Of a DNA stretch of 5,377 nucleotides, positions 1 to 5,377 are shown in pieces (the first letter of the stretch is position 1; each line of letters starts with the position of its first letter). Location: positions 1 to 5,377 of the forward strand of contig DHIZ01000018.1 of assembly GCA_002404055.1 (NCBI GenBank), read 5' to 3'. The position numbers were made by a program, and so were the translations under genes. Origin of the DNA: Chloroflexi bacterium UBA4733. GTDB taxonomy: Bacteria; Chloroflexota; UBA4733. The notes below the pieces were generated by a model. That model was given only the letters and a program-made list of their open reading frames with translations, was not told where the DNA came from and searched no databases.

Positions 1-1454
1 AAGATGCCGAACTCCACGTTCGCCACGCAGGTGTTCGCCCGCGCCGTGCCGGCAGCGGTGCCAGCGTAGGCGATGCCGGTGTTCTGGTTCTCGCGGCAGG
101 TGTTGTTCTCGAGCGTCGGCTGCGCTTGTTCTGCTACGTAGATGCCGTACTGCACGTTCGCCACGCAGGTGTTCGCCCGCGCCGTGCCGGCGGCGGCGCC
201 GGAGTAGACGATACCGCAGACCTTGTTCTCGCGGCAGGTGTTGCTGTCGAGCGTCGGCTGCGCCTGGTCTTCAACGGCAATGCCGAAGCCGTTCCCCGTC
301 GCCAGGCAGTCGCGCACGGTTGCACGCGCTGTACCGCTGATGGCCAGCCCTGATCCGAAGCCGTGCTCACTCGACGTGGCGCCGGTGACCCGGCAGCGCT
401 CTACCAGCGCCTCGCCAGTCGTCACCTGCACCACGTTGACCAGCACGCCCGCTGGGCCCGTCCAGCGCAGGGTGAGGTCGCGCAGCGTCAGCAGGCCGCT
501 CCCCTGGTAGCGCAGCACCCCTTCCCCTTCCCCGGTCACGATGCTGGTCGTTTCCTGCCCCGTCCCCTCCAGCGTCAGCTCGTGCGCCAGCGTCACCCCC
601 AGCCCCAGCCGGTGCTCCCCCGCCGCCAGCCGCAACGTCGCCCCCGCCGCTGCTCCTGCCAGCGCCTGCGCCAGTTCACCCACCCCCACCGCGATGGGGC
701 CACGCAGCGCAGCACTGCGGGGCGTCTCGACGCCTGTCCGTCCCGCTGCCGCCACTGCCGGCGGCCTGGAGTCACGCCAGGCCGGCGTGCCGGCGCTCTC
801 CTCCTCCGCCCATACCGCCACCACCGGGAGTGCCAGCGCCGGACCGTGATCCGCCACCAGACGCAGTTCGGCGAAGAGCGCCCCGCCCGCCGCCGGCAGC
901 AACTCCAGTCGCAGCGTCGTCGCGCCGGGGCCGAAGCGCACCGGCTGCACCCGCAGGTGGTCACTGCCCAGCTCCACCCGTCCCGGTCCGCCGCTCACCT
1001 CCACCGTCAGCACCCCGCCCGTCCCCGGCGCCAGCGTGCCAAAGCTCAGCGACTCCACCGCCGCGACTGGTGGCGCCGCGCCGGCCGTTCCCACGCCCGG
1101 CTGGCTGAACGGTGGCTGGGAGGTCGCCGGGCGCGGCAGGCTGGCCGCAGCATCGACCACCACGCTGGTCGCCAGCAGCGCCGCCGCTTCCGGCACGCCG
1201 CGCAGGCGCAGGGCCTCGACGGTGCCCAGACGCAGCCCCTCGTCTGGAGCCTGGTGCAGGTTGCTGAGCAGGCGCACCCAGCGCTGGACCTCCGCCAGCG
1301 CGTCTGGGGTGGTCTCCAGGTCTGCCCCCAGCAGCAGCAGCGCCACCTGCGCTGGACTTACCGTACCGAGTTGGGCCACCAGTCGCGCCACGCTGCCCAG
1401 CACCGGCGTCAGCCGGGCTCGCTCCCCTTCACTCAGACTCGCCACGATGCGCAT
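1..1454 (-). CDS. Right-handed parallel beta-helix protein with helical and Ig-like N-terminal domains (partial, 3' end outside window)
   Basis: I translated this frame by hand. It stays open from the ATG at 1454 to the window edge (484 codons, no stop seen), so the C-terminus is missing. Residues about 7-105 are Leu/Ala-rich and probably helical (for example VSPAQVALLLLGAD). Residues about 106-132 are a Pro/Gly/Ala linker. Residues about 135-216 read as an Ig-like beta-sandwich (SFGTLAPGTGG, then alternating strands). After a second linker, from about 252 on, it becomes a beta-helix whose turns settle into exact 23-residue repeats carrying NTCxxN. No signal peptide or membrane segment is visible, so it is probably cytoplasmic, unlike many secreted beta-helix enzymes. 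No catalytic residues can be assigned; a binding or scaffold role is inferred. The start is uncertain: AAAGGGAG at 1463-1456 is only 1 nt from ATG 1454 but 10 nt from a GTG at 1445. A stop at 1505-1503 limits upstream extension. It lies downstream of the kinase gene on the same strand, separated by 253 nt. Confidence 0.85.
   Translation of the reverse strand, partial: MRIVASLSEGERARLTPVLGSVARLVAQLGTVSPAQVALLLLGADLETTPDALAEVQRWVRLLSNLHQAPDEGLRLGTVEALRLRGVPEAAALLATSVVVDAAASLPRPATSQPPFSQPGVGTAGAAPPVAAVESLSFGTLAPGTGGVLTVEVSGGPGRVELGSDHLRVQPVRFGPGATTLRLELLPAAGGALFAELRLVADHGPALALPVVAVWAEEESAGTPAWRDSRPPAVAAAGRTGVETPRSAALRGPIAVGVGELAQALAGAAAGATLRLAAGEHRLGLGVTLAHELTLEGTGQETTSIVTGEGEGVLRYQGSGLLTLRDLTLRWTGPAGVLVNVVQVTTGEALVERCRVTGATSSEHGFGSGLAISGTARATVRDCLATGNGFGIAVEDQAQPTLDSNTCRENKVCGIVYSGAAAGTARANTCVANVQYGIYVAEQAQPTLENNTCRENQNTGIAYAGTAAGTARANTCVANVEFGI
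9..284 (-). repeat. Two tandem 138-bp (46-aa) beta-helix coding repeats, third begun
   Basis: Copy 1 is 284-147 and copy 2 is 146-9 on the minus strand; a third begins at 8 with the same Gly-Ile and leaves the window. The two proteins match at 33 of 46 positions. At DNA level there is an identical 39-nt block (15-53 versus 153-191). Each 46-residue unit is two 23-residue turns. The first turn has the form GI-V--QAQPTL--NTCREN, the second GI-Y-G-AAGTARANTCVAN. The regular period and the DNA identity indicate duplication by unequal recombination within the gene. Confidence 0.9.
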
Positions 1455-1707
1455 GCTCCCTTTAGCCGCAAAGCGATGGTCGGACCGTGCCACCGTGCCC
1501 AGCTATGCCGGGCCGCGAGGCCACCGCTCTCTTTCGCACGCGACGCCGCTCCGTCTCGCAGCCCCGCTACGCCATCGTACCGCAGCACCCGCACCAGAAC
1601 CGCCACCAACGTTCTCCCCCCTTCCGTGATCTGGCAGTGCATGCTGCATGGGGACGCCTGCCACGCGGCCTGCCCTCGGATCCAAAGAGACCACGCGCGC
1701 TGTGCTG
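1455..1707. other. Intergenic region between kinase and beta-helix genes, no convincing gene
   Basis: This 253-nt stretch holds no recognisable protein, RNA gene or promoter. Two things stand out. On the minus strand, GGAAGGGGGGAG (1625-1614) is a strong SD-like tract. It is followed after 7 nt by GTG at 1606, or after 4 nt by TTG at 1609, opening a frame that ends at 1433 inside the next gene (about 58 codons, no recognisable domain). There is also a 6-bp inverted repeat, TGGCAG/CTGCCA at 1632-1663, with a 20-nt loop and no T-tract, so it does not look like an intrinsic terminator. With no terminator seen, read-through from the triad operon into the beta-helix gene is possible. Confidence 0.5.
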
Positions 1708-3120
1708 TCACTCCACGACGCGTATGAGCCGGGCTCCTGATCCGAAGTGGATTTGCAGGCCGGGTTGGAGCGGGACGCGCTGGTCACGCCGCACCGTCAC
1801 CAGGCCCCGGTTTCCGGGAGCGATCGCTGTCCAGACAGCGGTATCTTCGTTCCGCAGCGCCAGGATGCCAAGTTCAGCGATCCACTCGACCCGGCCCACG
1901 GGCGTCTGCCCCTCACGGGAAATCGCCGGCGCCCGCGTCGGCTCCAGGAAGTCGGAGAAGACCTGAAAGCCTGGTCCAAGGATCGCTTTGCGGGATGGCG
2001 TGTAGAGCCCCTTCGCACCAGGGTCCAGCAGTTCGACGACCGCGGGGAACGGCGGACGGGCCGGCGTGCCGCAGAAGGGGCAGCCGCGTGCTGATTTGGG
2101 CTGCACCCAGAACGCATAGGGATAGACTTGCTTGCAGTAGTGGCAATGCGTCAACTGCTCGTGCGTCGTGGCCAGGGCCGTCTCCCACTCCCACACCTGT
2201 GGCCGGCGTTCCGGCGCTTGCAAGCCATCGACGAGCGCCCGCTCCGTGAGGCGCTGCAGCGCGGGCGGCAACATCCGGAAACTGAGCGCCCCTCGACGAT
2301 AGAGCGGTTGCGCGAGATTTGGCGGTCGGTTCCGCGTATCGGAAGAGTGCTCGCTGAACATCGCCTGCTCGCCCCAGCCAATTACGTCGTCACGCTGAGC
2401 GTCTGCGTCGTAGCAGGGCAGCGACATCAGCGGATTACGGAAGAGCAACGTGTAGAGAATGAGCACGGCGGTGCTATGGCGATCCGTGCTCTCGCTCGGC
2501 CGCGAGCGCCCGGCAACCACCTCCGGCGCCATGAAGCCGGGCAAGCCGGCCACCTGTGGCGCCAGGAACCCTTCCACGACGATACCGTCGAGGTCCAGCA
2601 GGACGGTACGGCCCGTGGTCGGATCCGCCTTGAAATTGCGATACTGAATGTCCGCGTGGGCACAGCCCTTCCCATGGAGGATGCGCACCGCCACGGCCAG
2701 TTCGCGCGCGATGGTCAGGTAGTGACCCCAGTGGCGCCCCTGTTTGAAGTGGGCAATGGCCACCTGGGGCGAGAACATGAGGTCCAGGATCTCGACGTAG
2801 CGGGACGGAATGAGGTGCGTCACACAGCCGATGCGGGCCTGTCCGTCGAACGTACCGATGATCCCCAGTGGCCAGGCGAGGAAGCGCGCCTGGTTCCCCA
2901 GACCCTTCCCCAGTTCCATCACCTGCTGGAGGATCTTGCCCTTCTGGGGATCCGTTTGATGATACACCTTGGCGGCGTATCGACCGTCGGCGGAGAAGTA
3001 GATCGTCCCTTCGCCACCGGTGTAAATCGGACCGATGAGGTCCAGTTCCTCCGGCACGTTGGTGAGCCGGGCCGAGATGGTGGCCCGCACGGCTCGACCT
3101 CCCGAGGCGATGGCGGTCAT
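1708..3120 (-). CDS. Serine/threonine protein kinase-like protein with zinc ribbon and C-terminal beta-rich (FHA-like) domain, YegI/TerY-P triad type
   Basis: This 470-aa protein has a kinase fold in residues about 28-315. It shows a glycine loop (TGGEG, 34-38), an ATP-anchoring lysine in YAAKVY (K51), a catalytic loop HADIQYRN (155-162; D157, N162), a DFG-equivalent LLDLDG (D176/D178) and an APE motif (198-200). The HRD arginine is Ala and the usual HRDLK lysine is Gln, so it is a divergent non-RD kinase. Its activity is likely but not certain. C326-x2-C329 and C347-x2-C350 form a probable zinc ribbon. Residues about 376-470 are beta-rich and include LALRNEDTAVW and LQPGLQIHFG, resembling an FHA-type fold; this last call is tentative. 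There is no membrane segment. ATG 3120 overlaps the PP2C stop as ATGA, with no SD before it. GGGAGG at 3103-3098 instead fits GTG 3090 (V11) with 7-nt spacing, which would give 460 aa. In the TerY-P triad the kinase counteracts the PP2C phosphatase. Confidence 0.9.
   Translation of the reverse strand: MTAIASGGRAVRATISARLTNVPEELDLIGPIYTGGEGTIYFSADGRYAAKVYHQTDPQKGKILQQVMELGKGLGNQARFLAWPLGIIGTFDGQARIGCVTHLIPSRYVEILDLMFSPQVAIAHFKQGRHWGHYLTIARELAVAVRILHGKGCAHADIQYRNFKADPTTGRTVLLDLDGIVVEGFLAPQVAGLPGFMAPEVVAGRSRPSESTDRHSTAVLILYTLLFRNPLMSLPCYDADAQRDDVIGWGEQAMFSEHSSDTRNRPPNLAQPLYRRGALSFRMLPPALQRLTERALVDGLQAPERRPQVWEWETALATTHEQLTHCHYCKQVYPYAFWVQPKSARGCPFCGTPARPPFPAVVELLDPGAKGLYTPSRKAILGPGFQVFSDFLEPTRAPAISREGQTPVGRVEWIAELGILALRNEDTAVWTAIAPGNRGLVTVRRDQRVPLQPGLQIHFGSGARLIRVVE
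3097..3103 (-). promoter_or_regulatory. Shine-Dalgarno supporting an internal GTG start of the kinase gene
   Basis: GGGAGGT on the minus strand lies 7 nt before GTG 3090-3088 (codon 11 of the kinase frame). The upstream ATG at 3120 has no purine-rich tract before it and could be reached only by coupling from the overlapping PP2C stop. The kinase homology starts well after both candidates, so the protein sequence does not decide between them. Confidence 0.5.
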
Positions 3121-4472
3121 CGGTACAGCATGACCAGCGTGCGGTCGTCGAAGCTATCGGGTCGACGATACGACGCCAGCCAGCGTAGCAGACGCGAGGA
3201 ACCGCCCGGGCCTTCGCTCGCGCGCACCTGCTCGATGAGCCGGTCGACCCAGGTGGCCAGCGCGGCTGCGGGAACGCCGGCGACGCAGTCGTTGGCTACG
3301 CCGTCCGTCATCACCAGGATGCCTCCCGCGATGGCGGAGGCAGCGGTCCGCTCGACGCGGAAGTACCGCTGCCACTGCGGATGGGTCAAGGGATAGACCG
3401 ACGCGGCGTCGCCGGTATCCGGCACGTCGAGAATCGGGCCGGTCCGGCCATCCGCGGCGCGGCCCAGGATCGTGCCATCCCCGATCTGCCCAACGGCGCA
3501 CGCTCCAGAGTCAGTGTCCAGGAGCACGCCGAGGAGCGTGCAGCCAAGGTCGCGGAGCGGTAAGCCGACTTGCCCGGCGCGGTTCGCCAAGGCGCCACGC
3601 GTCGCCTCGAAAGCGTGGCGTACGATGTTCTCCAGATCAAGCCAGGGCAGAGGCTCTTGGCCGGAATCGCGGTCTGCCACCGGCTGCGCCGCCGGTGCAG
3701 CGGAAGATGAGCTGGCGGTAGGCGTTCCGGTAACTGGCTGGCGATCGAGGGGCGCCGTCGAAGGGTCGGGTGAACCGGGATCGGAGGCGGGTGCGGCTTC
3801 CGCCGCTGCACGCTCCGCGGCGGAAGGCTCGCCTCGTTCGCCGGAGGCATCTGGCGCCGTGGCCCCGTTGCCACCGGCAAGCGGCTGCTCGACCTGGTTT
3901 GGGTCAGCCGGAGGCTGGGCGTCACCCGGCTCCCCCTGCTGGCCAGGCATGGCAACGGCGGACGGATTGGCGCCGCCCGCGCTGAGGCTGGTCGCGTGCC
4001 AGGTCAGTGTTCCGACGCTGCCGGCGAAGGCCACGCTGAGTTCCGGCGCCTGTGGCCAGGGCGGTGGAACGGCGTCCAGCGGCACGCTGCTCGCGATGCC
4101 ATGAGGAAAGACCTGGTCGGGCAGGCCGCTCAGTAACTGGCTCGCCAGCCAGTCCGCGGCCAGTGTCGCGCCGAAACGGGAGAGGTGATGGGAGCCGAGT
4201 CCGTCGGCGACAGCAATGGCCAGCCAGCTCCCGCAGGAGCGAATGACGAAGGCATCGTCGCGCGGCAACTGGTCGCGCAAGTGGAGTTGGCCGGCGGCGC
4301 TGGTGCCAAGGATCTGGAAGCCACCCAGCACGCCGTAGGCGCTGCACCACAGCGGGTGCGTATCCCCAGCGCCGGTGAGGGCGCGATCGCCCAGGACGAA
4401 ACCGGGTACAACTCGCAGAGCGATGGTCGTTCCTCCTTTCCGGAGGTCAGTCGGGAATGTAGACGAGGCCAT
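3117..4472 (-). CDS. PP2C-family serine/threonine phosphatase with a long disordered insert, YegK/TerY-P triad type
   Basis: The product is 451 aa and should be a metal-dependent Ser/Thr phosphatase that reverses the neighbouring kinase. PP2C motifs appear in order: RDDAF (D72/D73), AVADGLGS (D90, G91, G93, S94), GQIGDG (G331-G333), VMTDG (D390) and FDDRTL (D442/D443). These include the acidic residues expected to bind the two metal ions, so the enzyme looks intact. Residues about 165-274 are a Pro/Ala/Gly/Ser/Glu-rich, low-complexity segment lying between the first and second halves of the phosphatase domain, probably a long flexible loop. No membrane segment or signal peptide is seen. The gene overlaps the vWA gene upstream by 26 nt and the kinase gene by 4 nt (ATGA). 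ATG 4472 has no SD; a strong SD (AAAGGAGG) lies inside the frame and precedes ATC codon 17 by 7 nt, so the true start may be there (435 aa). The family call is firm; the start is not. Confidence 0.92.
   Translation of the reverse strand: MASSTFPTDLRKGGTTIALRVVPGFVLGDRALTGAGDTHPLWCSAYGVLGGFQILGTSAAGQLHLRDQLPRDDAFVIRSCGSWLAIAVADGLGSHHLSRFGATLAADWLASQLLSGLPDQVFPHGIASSVPLDAVPPPWPQAPELSVAFAGSVGTLTWHATSLSAGGANPSAVAMPGQQGEPGDAQPPADPNQVEQPLAGGNGATAPDASGERGEPSAAERAAAEAAPASDPGSPDPSTAPLDRQPVTGTPTASSSSAAPAAQPVADRDSGQEPLPWLDLENIVRHAFEATRGALANRAGQVGLPLRDLGCTLLGVLLDTDSGACAVGQIGDGTILGRAADGRTGPILDVPDTGDAASVYPLTHPQWQRYFRVERTAASAIAGGILVMTDGVANDCVAGVPAAALATWVDRLIEQVRASEGPGGSSRLLRWLASYRRPDSFDDRTLVMLYR
4432..4446 (-). 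promoter_or_regulatory. SD-containing hairpin at the vWA/PP2C junction
   Basis: On the minus strand CCTCC (4446-4442), loop GGAAA, GGAGG (4436-4432) form a 5-bp GC-rich stem that pairs the core of the AAAGGAGG Shine-Dalgarno. The left arm starts directly after the vWA stop TGA (4449-4447). A ribosome ending vWA translation would cover the left arm and free the SD, which is how translational coupling usually works. The SD is followed after exactly 7 nt by ATC (4424-4422), in frame with PP2C; no ATG, GTG or TTG lies in that frame within normal SD distance. The hairpin and spacing are seen directly; the regulatory role is inferred. Confidence 0.55.
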
Positions 4473-5163
4473 AGTCGGCCGGGTTCGGCAATGCCTGCCC
4501 TGCCGGCGCCCCGCCCGGCTTTTCCAGGCTCTTGGAGACTGATGCCACGGAATGTGTCACCCACTGAAAGAACTTCCGGAACGAGGCCTGGTCGTCATCC
4601 ATCTTGAACGTCGATTGCGGATTGACGGCGATGGCCTTAATCACGTCCTCATCGATGGCGGGGCCACAGCCCACGGTGATCACCGTGAAAGCCCTCGCCT
4701 GGGAACGCTGGCGACTGAGCAGGTCCTGGCGCGGCCCCTGCCAGCTATCGGTTGGACGACCGTCCGTCAGGACAAAGATCAGTGGTTTGTAATCACCCTT
4801 CTCGCCACCCGGTTGAGAGGGCTTGACGTCGGCATCCAGCGAGCGTAGGAGCACCTGGAAGGCTTTGCCGAGCGCGGTCGTGCCTCCCGCCGTGAGTTGC
4901 GGTACCTGCACGTCGGCCGCCTTGATCAACCCACCCGAGACGAGCTGAGCGTCGTCGTCAAAGGTGATGATGCCAAAGTAGATCGTGTCGCGCGAGTACG
5001 TGTCGGACATCACCTCCCGGACGCACTGCTCGAGTCCGCGCTGCACGGACGAGATCGCAGCCCCCTGCATACTGCCGGACGTGTCGAGGAGCAGGTAAAT
5101 AGGGAGGCGACGCAGCCCGGCGAGCGGCGCCGCCTCGATCTCATCGAAATTGAAGCCTGCCAA
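4447..5163 (-). CDS. vWA domain protein of the TerY/YegL type
   Basis: The 238-aa product is almost entirely one von Willebrand factor A domain. The metal-ion-dependent adhesion site is complete: DTSGS (D27, S29, S31), GGTT (T95/T96) and LTDG (D134), followed by RPTDSW (136-141), as in E. coli YegL and TerY. The start is TTG at 5163, chosen because AAGGAG lies 8 nt upstream and the domain begins at residue 20, leaving no room for a later start. No signal peptide or membrane helix is present, so it acts in the cytoplasm. It lacks any extra C-terminal zinc-binding domain. The gene leads the operon and overlaps the PP2C gene. In the TerY-P triad the vWA protein is thought to bind metal and serve as scaffold or target for the kinase/phosphatase pair; that role is from the family, not shown here. 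Confidence 0.93.
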   Translation of the reverse strand: MAGFNFDEIEAAPLAGLRRLPIYLLLDTSGSMQGAAISSVQRGLEQCVREVMSDTYSRDTIYFGIITFDDDAQLVSGGLIKAADVQVPQLTAGGTTALGKAFQVLLRSLDADVKPSQPGGEKGDYKPLIFVLTDGRPTDSWQGPRQDLLSRQRSQARAFTVITVGCGPAIDEDVIKAIAVNPQSTFKMDDDQASFRKFFQWVTHSVASVSKSLEKPGGAPAGQALPNPADYGLVYIPD

Positions 5164-5171
5164 CCGTTTTT

Positions 5172-5177
5172 CTCCTT
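5172..5177 (-). promoter_or_regulatory. Shine-Dalgarno for the TTG start of the vWA gene
   Basis: AAGGAG on the minus strand ends 8 nt before TTG 5163-5161. This is the best ribosome-binding site near the start of the frame and decides in favour of the TTG initiation codon. Confidence 0.75.
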
Positions 5178-5332
5178 GCCTTCACCTGGATGGTCTTGGC
5201 CCGGCACGCGGCGGGGATCCGACACAAAGACGCGTGGCCAGCAAGTTCCCCGCCGTTACCAAGCCAGCGCTAGCATACAAGGTGCGCGTCCGTTCCGCCA
5301 GCGTGCGGATACGGCTCCCAGGGCAGGGCCAT

Positions 5333-5353
5333 TTGATCACATTCGATGATCAA
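5333..5353. promoter_or_regulatory. Perfect inverted repeat TTGATCA-N7-TGATCAA, possible operator
   Basis: Two 7-bp arms match perfectly as inverted complements around a 7-nt spacer (cattcga), in an AT-rich patch within otherwise GC-rich DNA. It lies 170 nt upstream of the vWA start, where an operon regulator or a divergent gene would be expected to have a site. Centre spacing differs from FNR (TTGAT-N4-ATCAA) and CRP sites, so no regulator is named. Confidence 0.45.
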
Positions 5354-5359
5354 GGTGTC

Positions 5360-5365
5360 ATTTTA
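5360..5365 (-). promoter_or_regulatory. Possible -10 element of the triad operon promoter
   Basis: TAAAAT on the minus strand differs from TATAAT at one position and sits just upstream of the inverted repeat. Its -35 box would lie at the very edge of or beyond the window, so it cannot be confirmed. If real, the dyad would overlap the transcription start and the leader would be about 190 nt long. A weaker alternative, TATGCT at about 5276-5271, has no good -35. Confidence 0.2.
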
Positions 5366-5377
5366 CGCCCGATACTG

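Noticed and set aside
1..284. CRISPR array or satellite repeat
   Set aside because: The 138-bp period is continuous, in frame and coding, with no spacers; it is a protein repeat.
1471..1487. Near-copy (15 of 16) of the CGACCATCGCTCTGCG sequence found at the PP2C start (4428-4413), both on the minus strand
   Set aside because: One such match in a GC-rich window of this size is close to what chance gives, and there is no longer flanking similarity.
1632..1663. TGGCAG/CTGCCA inverted repeat as a terminator after the kinase gene
   Set aside because: The stem is 6 bp, the loop 20 nt, and no T-tract follows on the minus strand.
1433..1711. 92-codon minus-strand frame starting ATGA over the kinase stop
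   Set aside because: The overlap looks operon-like, but its composition (Trp, Arg, Cys scattered) has no domain and no SD before the ATG. Only the internal SD/GTG version is kept as a weak finding.
363..1727. Long open frame of 454 codons on the plus strand
   Set aside because: Its translation is Arg/Gln/Pro/His-rich without domain pattern, and it lies antisense to the beta-helix gene, whose frame shows clear repeats and folded-domain character. It is a by-product of high GC.
2128..3396. 422-codon open frame on the plus strand
   Set aside because: It is antisense to the kinase and the end of PP2C, whose motifs are unmistakable; the translation has no recognisable domain.
5333..5353. FNR or CRP binding site
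   Set aside because: The arms contain TTGAT/ATCAA, but the spacing between them is 11 nt rather than the 4 nt of FNR, and the CRP core TGTGA-N6-TCACA is absent.

Overview
The window is GC-rich bacterial DNA. All four supported genes lie on the minus strand, so the biological order runs from high to low coordinates. The gene families and style (GC-rich codons, a vWA/PP2C/kinase cluster, a beta-helix protein built from turns of the type N-T-C-x-x-N) suggest Chloroflexota, perhaps Ktedonobacteria or Thermomicrobia. That assignment rests on recalled family resemblance, not on a search.

Layout, in transcription order. (1) 5377-5164 is a 214-nt upstream region with a perfect 7-bp inverted repeat (TTGATCA-N7-TGATCAA, 5333-5353), a possible -10 box and a clear Shine-Dalgarno (SD) sequence. 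(2) 5163-4447 encodes a 238-aa von Willebrand A (vWA) protein of the TerY/YegL type with a complete MIDAS metal site. (3) 4472-3117 encodes a PP2C-type Ser/Thr phosphatase of the YegK type, interrupted by a disordered insert of about 110 residues. (4) 3120-1708 encodes a Ser/Thr kinase-like protein of the YegI type, with a four-cysteine zinc ribbon and a C-terminal beta-rich, possibly FHA-like domain. (5) 1707-1455 is a 253-nt gap without a convincing gene. (6) 1454-1 is the 5' part of a gene for a cytoplasmic-looking protein with a helical N-terminus, an Ig-like beta-sandwich and a right-handed beta-helix. It runs off the low-coordinate edge after at least 484 codons.

The first three genes overlap (26 nt and 4 nt) and must form one operon. 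Together they match the known vWA + PP2C + kinase 'TerY-P triad' (E. coli yegL-yegK-yegI). In that module the kinase and phosphatase are thought to set a phosphorylation state that is read by, or scaffolded on, the metal-binding vWA protein. No TerD/TerC gene is visible here. The beta-helix protein downstream on the same strand is a candidate partner or effector; this is inferred from position only.

The least expected features are in translation control. The PP2C gene has a near-perfect SD that is not followed by a normal start codon but by ATC at 7 nt. The SD is also locked in a CCTCC/GGAGG hairpin immediately after the vWA stop codon, a good design for translational coupling. The kinase gene likewise has a better SD in front of an internal GTG than in front of its ATG. 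The vWA gene itself uses TTG.
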